DNA from: Cytidiella melzeri
Taxonomy: Eukaryota > Basidiomycota > Agaricomycetes > Polyporales > Irpicaceae
Reading direction: 5' to 3'
Assembly: GCA_022592445.1 (NCBI GenBank)
Contig: JABYQR010000091.1
Location: 1 to 64,000, forward strand
DNA: 64,000 bases
Shown: positions 22,752 through 33,802 of the stretch, one piece after another
Numbering within the stretch: the first letter of the stretch is position 1
Layout of the letters: each line of letters starts with the position of its first letter
Translations under genes and position numbers: made by a program
Notes under the pieces: model-generated
What the model was told of the DNA's origin: nothing
Databases searched by the model: none
What the model saw: the letters and a program-made list of their open reading frames with translations, nothing else

Positions 22752-24897
22752 ATGTCCTCCGCATCCGCCGCAAACTCTGCCTTTGCACAGGCCAAACACG
22801 CCCCCTTGATCAAACTTGATCAGCTCGATAAGCTCACTGGTGCCTCCAACTGGAAGACCTGGTATGTCATCATTAAGCAGTACCTCAAGGCTACCCAGAC
22901 TCTCGGAGTTGTCAATGGCACCATTGTCTCCCCTGCAGCTGGAGACGCCGATTACGACAAATGGATTCAAGCCGACGCCAGCGCATCGCTTATCCTCCTC
23001 ACCACGGTCAATCCCTCTCTTCACCATCTCATTGATCCCAACACTCAGACATCCAAGCAGATCATGGATACACTCATCACCAACTACTTGTCCACCTCCA
23101 CCCTTGCATCCTTCACCAAGTTCCATCAGTACTTTGGTAACCACATTGATGGTACGCGCCCTCTCGCGGAACAACTCGAGGTACGAGGTTTGTCTCTGGA
23201 AAAAGATTCAGGATTCAGGCATCCTTGCAAACCTGGAGCTCCTGAAGATGTTTGGCTTGATCTCCTCGCTGCCGGATACGTACAATACCATTGTCAACCC
23301 CATCCCTGCCGTCACCAAGCCAGTCGACATCAAGTACAATGATGTCCAAGTGCGCCTCATTGATGAGGCTGCTCGTAGGGACTCAACAAATGTCTCGGCT
23401 GTGTGCGCTGGTAACCGCCCCCAGACCTCAAATGCCAACAAGAAGAAATGCAATTTCTGCGGCTATAAGGGGCATGAGGAGAGCGAATGTCGGAAGAAGA
23501 AGGCCGTGGCTGAGCAAGCCAAGGGCAAGTCTAAGGGAAAGGACAAGAAGGAGAAGAATAAGGACAGTAATCCATTGTTTACTAGTTCCGCTGCTGTACA
23601 TGTAGTCAATGCCAAAGATTTGTCTGAGGCAGAGTCTTCCAACATCGCCGCTTGTTGGTATGGTTTGGGTGTAACACCCTGGATGACCGACTCAGGCTGC
23701 ACATGGCACTTCACAAACAATTGCAACAAATTCAAGACCTACACTGCGTATAAGACTCCGTCACATGCCACTCTGGCAGATAAGTCAAAAACCATGCAAG
23801 TTCTCGGATCCGGTTGCGTCAAAGGAACTACCACAATTGATGGAGAAGAACTAGTCATTCAACTCAACGACGTTCTGTACTGTCCCAATCTTACACACAG
23901 ACTCATGTCTGTCACCCGTCTGGACTCGAAAGGATTTACAGTGACGTTTGCCAAGAACTAAGCTCGTAATTCCGACGCAAAACGCACCTACGGTATAGGT
24001 ACCCTCAAAAACGCGCAGTACTGGATTAGGATCTCTCCTAGTCCTTCAGTCAATGCCGTTTCCATACAACCTGCTGGTACTACTCTTGACATTGCACATC
24101 ATCGCTTTGGACACCTTAATTGGGAAGTTTTACAGCATCTCAAGACCAATTTTTCAACGATCAAAGGTCTCACGCTCTCCGAAGCACCTCGCTCTCCTCA
24201 TCCTTGCGAGGGATGTGTCTTGGGCAAGCTACACAGGCATCCATTCCCACCTTCTCACTACAACCGCGAATCCAAACCCTTCGACCTCATCCAATACCAG
24301 TCAAATCCCTCGCAACAGCATTTGAAGGCCGCTCATCACGTTCTCCGGTACCTTTGCAGTACATCTCATTTCCAACTTTTCCTTGGTCATTCTGACACAC
24401 GAGGCGACAAACTCACCAGCTACACCAACACCAATTCCGCAGGAGACACCGACAACTCCCTTTCCACCTCTGGTTGGGTATTCTACCTTGGCCATGGCAC
24501 TGTCTGTTGGTCTTCTCAAAAACAAAACTCCGTGGCTACCTCTACCTTCAATTCAGAGTACTACGCCGCGCATGAGGCCTGCAATCAGCTCAAGTGGCTT
24601 GACGTCCTTGCTGACCAAATTGACCATCCGCTTGAAGGTCCTATCCAGCTGCACTGCGACAACAAGCGTGCGGTTGATGCCTCTATCTCTCTCAACGTGA
24701 AGCACCGCTCGAAGCACACCCGCATTCGTGCACACTCTGTTCAAGAATGTGTCAATTCCGGACTTGTCAAACTCATATGTATTCCAGGCACCGACAACCC
24801 GGCCAATATTTTCACAAAACCTCTGCCTGCTGAAGTCCATGTACGCTATACAAAAGCACTCGGAATTGCACTGTTTCTGCTTGCTGAGGGGGAGTAT
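22752..24897 (+). pseudogene. Copia gag-pol, integrase and RT deleted
   Basis: The frame opens as gag (KLDQLDKLTGASNWKTWYVI). A frame slip near 23200 is followed by the rest of gag with a zinc knuckle CNFCGYKGHEESEC, a Lys-rich linker, protease WMTDSGCTWHF, LNDVLYCPNLTHRLMSVTRL, a stop at 23959, and the pre-integrase HHRFGHLNWEVLQHL with CEGCVLGKLHRHPF. At about 24297 the sequence jumps from KPFDLIQ directly into the RNase H part (HLKAAHHVLRYLCST, SGWVFYLGHGTVCWSSQKQN, STFNSEYYAAHEACNQLKWL), ending at 24898. The integrase core and the whole reverse transcriptase, normally 700 or more residues, are missing. It is non-autonomous. Confidence 0.85.
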
Positions 24898-24957
24898 TGA
24901 TATTTCCAGCTCTTGCTCACGGACAAGGTTACCTTGTTCATTTCATTGTTCTCTTTC
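24898..24957 (+). repeat. 3' LTR of copia element, left part
   Basis: The first 60 bp of the LTR (TGATATTTCC to GTTCTCTTTC) match 22357-22416. The sequence then leaves the LTR. Confidence 0.8.
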
Positions 24958-26976
24958 TATATGAATCACATGTTAGCATAGCCTTATCCCCGCGGACACA
25001 GCCTTCTTCATTATTACAATTCCTGAAGAATGAAGAAGAATTGTTCCAGTGTGCTCCAGCACATTGATGCCTTTTCAGATGTGACCTTTTTGTCCCCCAA
25101 AGTGTGGGAATTTGATGGCAGAATACAGACAGTAACAGTGTCAATAACAAAACAATGAATACAGCTGATGGCATCACACTGGCCTTGTTATCAGCCCTTT
25201 ATAACTTTGTATCAGATCACTTTTGCAATCAAAATGCACCTTTTGATTTTTACAGACTGCATATGGGTACAAATCTGTACATATAATACACCATTGGATA
25301 GCCCTATCTTGTGACAACATCCTGGTACAAACATCCTGTCAATTGGAGTGGAATTGAGGAAGTTATGGCCAGTCTACTAAAAAAAGTCATCCAGACTCAG
25401 ATTCAAACTCCACACCTGCTGGCAAATGATGTCAAATCCTGGTCAGGTGCATGTGCAGCAATCTACACACATTGCTTGCTCTCTGAACAAGAAATACAAT
25501 TAGAAGACATGCCACACATAGTATTGGCTCTGAGCAAGAGTTACCAGTACTTTAGATGCTAACTACAAAGTGTCAATCCCTACATTCTTGGATAATGTAA
25601 ATTTGTGGCTGCATTAGTAGTGAGTACTGTATCTGATTGTTTCACAAAGTTTCACAACTGTGAGTTGCTCTTGCTCTCTAAGCAGGAATTGCAATCAGAA
25701 CACAGCCTGTGGCAGTTCCAATGGGGGTGAGGCAGTTCAGACATCAACAGTACATGGTTGCATCAGCAGCAAGCACTGCATTGAATTGTTGCACAAAGTT
25801 TCACAAGCATCAGTTGCTCTCTAAGGAGGAGGTAAAATCAGAACATAGCCTGTGGCAGCTCTGATGGGGGTGAGGCAATGCAGACATTAGCTGGACATGG
25901 TTTCATCAGCAGCCAGCACTGCATTCAATTGGTCCCCAAAATTTCACAACCATTAGTTGCCTTCTAAGGAGGAGTTACAATCAGAGCACAGCCTGTGGCA
26001 GTTCTAGTGGGGCTGAGGCAGTTCAGACATCAGGATGTGGTTGCATCACCATAGAGCACTGCCTTTGATTCTTTCACACGGTTTCACAACCACTAGTGGC
26101 TCTATAAGCAAGAGTTACAATCAAAACACAGCCTGTGGCAGTTTCAATGGAGATGAGGCAGTTCATACATCCACAGGACACATGTAACTTGCTGTGGGAG
26201 TTGATCTAATGAGACACCCTCAAGCCCTTTATTTTGTATGCAAGCAATTTTCTGTCATCAGCAATGAACACTGCACTAGATTTATGATAAAATATATGAA
26301 GCCCCTTGCTACCATTGGTAACTCCCATCATCAATGTATGGCTCATTCTCCTGTAACCAGACTTATCATTTGTAGTAGAGTCACTTTATCCCAGATCAAG
26401 TTGCCTATAAACGGTGTCACCAATAGAAAATGCCCGTAATACAGTTGATATTCATGACCAGATGGCTTGGCAAGGTCCTTACCAGGAACAGAGTTGTTTA
26501 CTCAGGTTCTTTTTGGTAACAAAGTCACAGGTGCAATTAACTATTTCATGCTATATGATTTATTCAATTATTAATAACATAATCACTTGCAACCCTGCTC
26601 CTGCAGTTTACCAGATTGTATCTAGAAAATCTAACATAGTTCAACACCATCAAGAAAGAAGACGCACGTCAAACAATCTTTATCTCCATGCTTTACTCCA
26701 CCAACTTGTACATGTTTTGATTCCGTATTTACACCCATTGTTGCACTTCAAACAATACAGCACGGTCCCTCTTCTTTCATGAGTAATTGTGTGCTCCAGT
26801 GGAAACAAATCACCAACTTACTATACATTACTCATTGAAGAAGCCATTCCTAACATTATTACTTGTTCAGGCTACTACCAGCACCAAGTTTACCTACAAA
26901 TCTGGCTCTAGAAGTAGTATTTCATTCAATCTTCAGGAATTGTACTTGCCGCTTGCCGGCCTTGCTAATGCTAGTC
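24958..26976. mobile_element. About 2-kb insertion splitting the copia 3' LTR, unclassified
   Basis: LTR homology stops at CTCTTTC and resumes at ATTTCC, so this block is an insertion or a rearrangement. Its ends (TGTTAGCATAGCC on the left, GGCCTTGCTAATGCTAG on the right) are weakly inverted-repeat-like. It has no long ORF with recognisable motifs, is AT-rich, and holds the tandem array at 25600-26175. It may be a non-autonomous element. Confidence 0.5.
25600..26175 (+). repeat. Tandem repeat, four diverged units of about 142 bp
   Basis: GCCTGTGGCAG occurs at about 25704, 25848, 25991 and 26131, that is at steps of 144, 143 and 140 bp. Each unit also has TTTCACAA, a TTGCTCTCTAAG-like word, (G/A)TTACAATCAGA-like words and GAGGCAGTTCAGACAT. 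Units are clearly diverged. There is no coding potential. Confidence 0.85.
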
Positions 26977-27196
26977 ATTTCCTTATCGAGCTGTCTCTTG
27001 TTGTACTATAAGAGTTCACTCTTCCTCTCTTTTCCCCCCATTGTGCTCTCTTCCTTTGCACCTTGGGGTAAGCTTGTCTCTCTCTTGCACTTTCAGTATG
27101 TACATATGCTGATCCTGTACTTAGCTCACTCGCTCGACGCTCGTGTCTAGGTACTCAAAGGTCTGACAGCGCCGCTAGGTCTTAGCAGCGCAGACA
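26977..27196 (+). repeat. 3' LTR of copia element, right part, with intron-like insert
   Basis: It matches 22417-22580 from ATTTCCTTAT to AGCGCAGACA, apart from the additional 57 bp at 27068-27124. Confidence 0.8.
27068..27124 (+). other. Intron-like 57-bp segment in an LTR
   Basis: The segment starts GTAAGC, contains a CTGAT branch-like site and ends CTTAG. The homologous 5' LTR lacks exactly this segment, joining CCTTGGG to CTCACTCGCTC. Presence/absence with intron borders suggests a spliced leader intron. Confidence 0.6.
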
Positions 27197-27332
27197 CTGC
27201 CTGTGGGCACGGAGTGAGGGTGCTCGAGGACCTCATTGTCTGAGTCAGCGGTGGCAGTGACATTGTCCATGAGGCCAGTAGCAGTCAAAGAGCCAGCAGC
27301 AGCGGACTCTTTTTTCTTTCATTGAGCAGCGG

Positions 27333-29546
27333 CGGTGATATGCCCGGAAACCGCTGGACATGCAACGAGCTTAACAAGGACCCCTTCTCGCGAACAAGCA
27401 GAGCTCCTTGTCAATCAAGAGTCCTTGCAAGATGTTGAAACACCAACAGCCACCCTGGACACAAAGGAGCCAGGAACCAGCACATTGTCCAGGGGGTGTG
27501 TTAGCGTCTCAGCGGCAGCAGATTGAAAACCTCAAGCTACCAAATGTGGATGCAAACACTGCAAAATTCCTATCCCCAGATGTTGTGTACTCATTCAATT
27601 CAATGCTCCTTACCGACGCGGACAACACTATTGAATGCAGCAACGCTGCACTCTCACATGACCACACTAAGCAATTTAAGTCTGTCTATTACGATTCAGG
27701 AGCTAACAGGCATATATTTTTGATTGTGGTGTCTTTGAAGGGTATAGGACTATCCAGGCCATCAACATCCGGGGTTTTGGCTCAAACCTGACAACATCTG
27801 CCATTGATGTGGGCGACATATACCTCACTGCAACCGTTGACGGAGCCAATCACACCATCAAACTCTCAGATGTACTGCATGTACCCACCACGCGGATGAA
27901 ACTGGTCTCACAAGGATGCCTTGAACAGAGGGGGGTAGGATCAACAACCAAAGGAGGACGCCTGACATTGGACTTCGAGGGGAAGACAATCATTACCAAA
28001 AACTTGGACAACAACAACCTATAAAAGCTAAATGTGAAGGCCCTACCGCGCGACATCACATCTTGTCTCAATTTGCCCTCACTCTTGTCTAACCATGACC
28101 GCATCTCCAAGCCTCTCATGTCAGCCAACAGTATCCGTACAGCCACACCGGATTTTTACATCACCTACTAGGCCACTAAGGCGTTAAAGGGCTATCACAT
28201 TCTACTTCGAGTAAATGCCCCTGACTCAGACCCCTCGCGCAGCACACGTGCAAAACATGCACACGCGCAAACATAAAACGACTACCATTCCCAAAATCCT
28301 TGGATCTCAGAGCAGATTGCCTACTCTTCTGGATTCACGTTGACATATGTGGGCCACTTACCAACGGGTGCGGTGGCGTCAGATATTTCATGCCCTGCGT
28401 CGACTGCCATTCCAGATGGAGAGTTGCGTTGTTTCTCAAATCTCGCAGTGACGTGCTACAGAAATTCATCAAATACAAAGCAGCTGTTGAATGTTTTACT
28501 GGTCAGAAGGTTGCAGTCTTGGGAGTCGACAACACGCCCAAGCTCACAATGGGAGATTTCCATGCACACTGCAAAGTGAAGGGATAACATTTGTGAAGAC
28601 GGTTTCAGACGCCTCACCGCAAAACAGCGTTGCTAAAAGAACTAACTGGACTCTTGCATCAATCGCATGTGCCATGCTCATTGATGGTGGACTCGGAGAT
28701 TTCTTCTGGCCACTGGCTGTACAAGCTGCTGCTCACATATTGAATCACATCTCGACCTCAGCACTTCCACCCCACACCACTCCCTTCCACGTCTGGTACA
28801 AACGTGACCCTGACATCTCACATTTCCAAATCTTTGGTGCACGTGTCATTTGCAGACGCATGGATGCTGACTCACTCAACAAAATTCAAGCGTGTGGTGA
28901 AGAAGGGCAATTTGTTGGATATGCTCAATACACGAAGGGCTACCTCATATGGTTCCCTGACTCCTGTACCGTACGCTGACACCGTGATGTTGTTTTCCTT
29001 TACAATAACTTCCCCACACCAGCAATGATGTTGTTATCCTCACCGTTGTGGGATGACATCTTTGCAACAAACAAACAATGTACAGGCAATGACACCATTG
29101 ACACCGGTGTGTCACATGAGTATGTACCACTTGGTGTACCTAAAAGAAGCATGGCTGACAAATTCTCCGGTAGAGATTCGCCGCCAGCCAATAGTGCCCC
29201 GGTTGGGCTGGTTTTGAATGAACCAAGTGCAAACGCCCTGGATGGGCAGGATGGCATACTGCCAGGAAACACGGTACTATGCATGGTGCCAAATGCTGTA
29301 CCCTCTCACGAGTCACTTAGTCTCAGACCGCGAGAACGTATCTTACCCAGCAGATACAGGTTAGACAATTCTGTGTATTTGGATGAGGGGGGGGGGTTGC
29401 CTATCAATAGGAATCTGGCTCTGGACCCTCTCACACGTGAAATTGAGCTGGCCAACCCTACGGCAGCCCAAATCTGCCAGGCACTAGCTTCCAGTGAATC
29501 CAACCAACTGACACCCATTGACGACGTAAATGCCAAGGATCTGTAA
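27333..29546 (+). pseudogene. Second Ty1/copia remnant: gag end, protease, integrase
   Basis: On the plus strand, about 27540-27790 includes protease YYDSGANRHIF. 27809-28024 holds KLSDVLHVPTTRMKLVSQGC. 28300-28587 reads as integrase (FWIHVDICGPLTNGCGGVRY), and 28491-28979 continues SPQNSVAKRTNWTLASIACA, FFWPLAVQAAAHILNH, FQIFGARVICRR and EGQFVGYAQYTKGYLIWFPD. 29025-29546 is the acidic linker before RT. Frames change at several stops, and RT and RNase H are absent. It differs from the copia at 22357 (SGANRHIF versus DSGCTWHF) and is a dead, 3'-truncated copy. Confidence 0.8.
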
Positions 29547-29849
29547 TCCATAGCAGAAGCAGAACATAGCCAGTACTGGAGCCACTGGGTAGCTGCCATA
29601 TGACATGGATAGTCCAACAGAGACCGGATTTTTCCAACATTGTCGTTTACAGCATTAGGCGTCTATCTAGAGTGCTTATTTTCTGGCTAGGAGTGTTACC
29701 AGACCTAACTCTGACCCGGGCCACGTGACATCCTGCCTTATTTATCAATAGTCCAGACCCAAACCCTAGACTCAATCTGGAGCGGTTGCAGACCAACCTA
29801 GGCTATTGTTTTATTGTTCACCTTCCATTGTTGGTCTTAGAGTCCTAGT
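29547..29849. other. Intergenic, no gene seen
   Basis: About 300 bp between the copia remnant and the inverted repeat copy. No ORF or terminal repeat could be supported. Confidence 0.4.
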
Positions 29850-31020
29850 TTTACCTGCACTGTAAAGAGCGACAAGGTTTGTGATATAGGTTTATGTGAA
29901 AGGAACTAGACGGGCAAACTACCACGCGTATCATGGGTAAAGGGGCAAGTCGGCGCGGTGAAAGCGAAAGAGTTTTAGCGCAGCTCAAAGAGAACACGCG
30001 GGAGACGTTGCGACTTGTGGTAAAATGGCGCACGGAGGGACGCGGATGGTAAACGCAGGCGCAGTATGAATCTCGAACACAAAATGCAGTCGCTGGTGAA
30101 GATGAAAGTAATTGCTGTAAAACGTGGGCGCAGTGAAAGTGAAGATAGTAAAATGCGGGTGCAGTGAAAGTGAACGCAGTAAACTCGACGCAGTGAAAGT
30201 GAAACGCAGACGCAGTAACGCAGTAAAATAATGCAGTCAAGAAGAAAACACAGTATAACAAAACCAAAAGGAACCGTAAGAGAAAGACAAGCTAATGGAG
30301 CGCGAGTAGCAGCGTAAGGCTATGTGAGGCCGCAGTCAATTTGACTCGATAGACTGCGCACGGGGGCGGTAGTGTAGAACAACACTTCCCAAGCGGTGAT
30401 GCGTATTGCAAGCAAATGCGTGGCCAACGACAACATTGGTAGAGCTGGTAAGATTGAACTGCACTAGTTTGCACTCGTGGTCCTTGCCTTCAAAGTCTGG
30501 TGACAGCCAACAATCTGGGTGCGGCCCACGCAGGCAATTGCAGTCGAGCGGGACAAAAGGTCCTGAACGCAGTGGAATTGGGTGGTCGCTCTGAGTGTTG
30601 CAATAGGAGCAGTTATCAAGCGAGTCCGCGACAGAGGCGGCGGACGACGCTGGCGAGGGTGATTTAGGAGTAGATCCCTCAGGGGAGACCGTAGGCGCTG
30701 CTGAGGGTTCTGGCGGCGGCGTGGGCGCAGGGACAATGGGGTAACGGCGTAGAACCTCGCGCAGGCGCAGGCGGTAAGGGCAGCAACCGTCTGGTAAGTG
30801 GGGAACTGTGGGACAATAACGGCAAACACGAGGCGGGTTGTCGTTGGTAGGCGCAGCGGACATAAACGTGGAGAAAGACGCAGTGAGGCAACGCAGGAGA
30901 GACTACAGCTATTGGTGCGAAGAGACTCCCTCGACGCGAGCGCAAAGCGTAAAATGAACTCTGAGAACTGGGGTGGGGATTGATTGATTTCTACGCAGTA
31001 CAGGCAACACCTTTTTATAT
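29850..31020 (-). repeat. Unclassified dispersed repeat, copy 2 (inverted relative to 1-899)
   Basis: It is homologous to 1-899 on the opposite strand. It includes a 528-bp ORF (30336-30863), a TATATAAAAAGG box on the minus strand at about 31010-31021, some 150 bp before the ORF start, and a 3' tail of about 480 bp. In the tail, AACGCAGT / CGCAGTGAAAGTG words recur at irregular spacing (30040-30260). The outer end toward 31020 is unknown because copy 1 is cut by the window. Confidence 0.7.
30336..30863 (-). CDS. Cys-rich protein of unknown function, complete copy
   Basis: A 175-residue ORF starting MSAAPTNDNPP. It has CRYCPTVPHLPDGCC near the N-terminus, a Pro/Ser/Thr-rich middle (about residues 45-75), and a C-terminal half with CSYC, DCNC, PHPDCW, CKLV and CNTHH, so about a dozen Cys/His that could bind metal. 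A second copy with the same reading frame lies at 2-403, and both keep the frame despite nucleotide differences. A minus-strand TATA box sits about 150 bp upstream. No known family is recognised. The repeat setting suggests a mobile-element ORF; the alternative is a duplicated host gene. Confidence 0.5.
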   Translation of the reverse strand: MSAAPTNDNPPRVCRYCPTVPHLPDGCCPYRLRLREVLRRYPIVPAPTPPPEPSAAPTVSPEGSTPKSPSPASSAASVADSLDNCSYCNTQSDHPIPLRSGPFVPLDCNCLRGPHPDCWLSPDFEGKDHECKLVQFNLTSSTNVVVGHAFACNTHHRLGSVVLHYRPRAQSIESN

Positions 31021-31599
31021 ACCCTAAGGACCCTCTCCTAAACCTTTCCTTCTATGTTCTAAACCCAAACGCAAGAGCGAGGAAACATGGTGGCAGAATA
31101 CTTCCGTCTGCGGAGGCAAAATGTCCAGCGAGTCGACGCCCGGCAGGACACAGCGTTGGTCGACGCGGAGTAGCGGCGCGCGCTCTTGCGCTGAAGAGGC
31201 GCCAACTGTCGCGAGCAGGTGATGAGGCGCCGTCCAGGAGTTGCACAGCATGGCGTGATAGGAGTCTTTCTGAAACGGGGTTTGCGAGTCAAGTTTCTTC
31301 TACCGTTGGTCCAACCCACGTCCGAAACACTTGGTGGCTGGCCGGCCCATGCTCCAATGCAAAAGGGTCGTGTCTGTGAGTCAGAGTTCGGTGCAATTCC
31401 TTGGCCTCGGCTGTTTCTGGCGCATTGCTGCTCCTTGTCAAGTCCTCAGATCCTCGGCGAACTCCTCGTGATCTTGGTGAACTCCTCGTGCCCGTGATGC
31501 TGGGAAAGTGGAGGGACTTGCCGCTCAGGATGACGCGGGCCGCGCAAATGGCGGGCTGCTGCCGGGTCTTGTGCCTAGCCAATTTCCGGGCGTATCAAC
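31021..31599. other. GC-rich stretch without a supportable gene
   Basis: Open frames exist on both strands (for example 31289-31582 minus) but show no domain, intron pattern or homologous copy in this window. Left unannotated. Confidence 0.35.
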
Positions 31600-31799
31600 G
31601 TGAATTAGGAAAGAGTCGGGAAGTGCATCAGCACGTAGGATTACTGTACACGGATTTCCACTGATCGGTCAATTATATATAAAAGACTTCGATAGGTACA
31701 GGAGTAGAACATCGGTTCCTTACCCTGTACCAGGTACACACACTGGTGTTGTATCAATACATCGGTTCCTTACCCTGTACCAGAACCGTCTGATTGACA
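31600..31799 (+). mobile_element. Solo copia LTR, plus orientation
   Basis: Inverted homolog of 14284-14510. It holds a TATATATAAAAG box at about 31674, two copies of CGGTTCCTTACCCTGTACCAG-like words about 50 bp apart, and ends GATTGACA at 31799. No gag or primer-binding site follows, so it stands alone. The left boundary is approximate. Confidence 0.65.
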
Positions 31800-33045
31800 C
31801 AACTAACACCTTATACATTGTAAGATGCACTCATGAAGACTGTAAGATGGTATGCATGACTATTGGTATACACTCTAAGTAGCATCACTGTATATTTTAC
31901 CACCACTTCATTGGAGCTTGGTCTGCGCTGTTTTCTTGGAACTGGACAGTGTTAATCCATAGACTTTGAACAAATTGTTACTTGTATGCTAGTATACACA
32001 GGTAGTCACTATCAGCTTTCTATCTGTCTGTTCCAGTGATTTGGGCTAATTGCAAAGTGAACTGTGGCCCATTGAGATTCACTGGTACATGGCCACACCT
32101 TGGTTTGGCACCCATGTGGCCTTCTAATAACTTGCTGGCACTGTCCTCAGTCTCAACTGCCAATGCTACTGTAGTCTACAAAATGCATGGGTTCATTGCC
32201 TACAACATCTACCCCCCAAAGAAATTGGTGCATGTGCCCATTTTTTGCCTTTACTTCAGCCGTTTTGCTTCTCAGCACATTTTGCACACTTTTTTTCTAA
32301 GTGCAAGATCAGCTACTGAGGATATCCCATCTCTGAATACCTCCTCATTCCCCCAACTGCATACCCCAGCATCACTGCACCTTGTGCTGGAGCCAACCTC
32401 ACTATCCACATGCTTATGACTGCATAAAGGAGTTGGTAAAGGGAACACTTTGGGAAATGCTGATTTGGAAGAAGCAACATTCTGACAATACTGCATACCC
32501 TCTTCTTGGGCTGCCTATAGCTCTACATGCACCACTAGAGCTAAAGTGACAGCTTGAAGCTTACTGTTGTCATGAATTCCCATTTGACTCAGAGTTGTCT
32601 GGAAATCTACGCTGCAGTGGTGGGAAAATTTCCAATATCACCGTAATGATCGTGTACTTACAGTATGTCTTCTTAAGCAACATTAACTTTAATCATACTA
32701 ATCATAGCAAAGATGGTCAGCATCAAGATCTTTCAGCTCTTGTGAACTCAATGCCTGATGAGCAAACTGGACCTAAATTCACATGGCTGAATTCTCCTCT
32801 TCAGGGAAATTAATATGCACAGGAATCGATTGATATGATTAAAGTAGCTCATCACTACACACACAAGGTATGCAGACTTATTATGTATCATGAATTGGCC
32901 TATATGATATATTATAGAATGACACTGGACCAGTTCATCACACTACAAGGCTCTAACCAGCTGTCAAATTCTGTGATATCAATGGGGACCTTCTTAAGCA
33001 GTCCAAGGATATTATTCGCACTCTCTAGTCAATACAGATGACTAG
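31800..33045. other. AT-rich intergenic stretch
   Basis: No gene with recognisable motifs is seen. 32069-32096 resembles 12956-12980, so part of this is another repeat flank. Confidence 0.4.
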
Positions 33046-33802
33046 TGACACGGAGACGGGGCTCGACGTGACAAACAGGGACACAATGTGGATGATAACG
33101 AGGAGGTGGTGGCAGGCGTGAAGCACAACGCGTTCACCAGCTATCAAACTTATTCAGAAATCTAGCCCAGTAAAGACCAAGTTAGAATTGATACTACCTG
33201 CTATGTAGTACAAGAGGGGGTTTGCTTACCTAGCCCAGTAAAGACCAAGAGGTCGAGATGGGGGGCTAGGAGTGTACATGCAGCTGTATATACAGACTTC
33301 AGGGACCTGCGCACAGACCATGTTAAGGGCAGGCTTTGCAAGAGGCCATGTGAACAAAGAACAAAAGAACTACCTAAAGGGGAACAATAGCTATTGTCTA
33401 GACCTTGCCAAGAACTCTACTTGTGAGAGAATCTATCTAAAAGGAGACCAACTATTGTATTCCATTCCCACACCTGTGAGAACATCCTTCCATAAAGAGA
33501 ACAATAAGGAAAGAACAAAAGGAGCCCATGTGAACGGTATCTATGACATCAAACCCTAGCTATGGGCTGAGCCATGTGGTTGTAGCCATGTGGTCTTACT
33601 TAAGCTAAGTCACATGCCAGTGTGACGTAGTAGCAAGTAACATGACCGTGTGGAGCATCTAAGCCACGTGATACGGGTGCTTAATAGACGTGCAAGGGGT
33701 TTGTGCAAAGAGGATTGCAACTGGGTTGTAGCCCGGAGTTTTACATATAAGAACAACAGGTAAATTGCGAAAAAATAAGGGCTAGTCGGGCCATCCACAA
33801 CA
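33046..33802 (-). mobile_element. Solo gypsy LTR, complete, no target duplication
   Basis: The full 757-bp LTR of the element-A family in reverse orientation runs from TGACACGGAGAC (complement of the 3' end) to CATCCACAACA (complement of the TGTTGTGGATGG start). Flanks are ACTAG on the left and CCTGT on the right, so no 5-bp duplication is present. The right flank is the C-terminal part of a Plavaka transposase; the left flank is unrelated, implying deletion or recombination after insertion. Confidence 0.85.

Larger units (their letters stand above)
22357..27196 (+). mobile_element. Ty1/copia element with deleted core and split 3' LTR
   Basis: The 5' LTR is 22357-22580 (TGATATTTCC to AGCGCACACA), the internal region runs to 24897, and the 3' LTR begins at 24898 after a purine tract (GAGGGGGAG). 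The 3' LTR is interrupted after CTCTTTC at 24957 and resumes with ATTTCC at about 26977, so some 2 kb of foreign sequence lies inside it. The 3' LTR also contains a 57-bp GTAAG-to-TTAG segment (27068-27124) missing from the 5' LTR. No matching target duplication is seen at the outer ends. Confidence 0.78.

Noticed and set aside
25600..26175. Regularly spaced repeats that could suggest a CRISPR-like array.
   Set aside because: Units are 140-144 bp, diverged throughout, with no constant short repeat and unique spacers; the genome is eukaryotic.
31289..31582. Minus-strand 97-aa ORF and overlapping frames at 31.0-31.6 kb.
   Set aside because: Open frames in GC-rich DNA on both strands, with no motif, intron logic or second copy.
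32036..32419. 127-aa plus-strand ORF in the AT-rich spacer.
   Set aside because: Composition looks like chance reading of noncoding DNA, with no motif or neighbouring exons.
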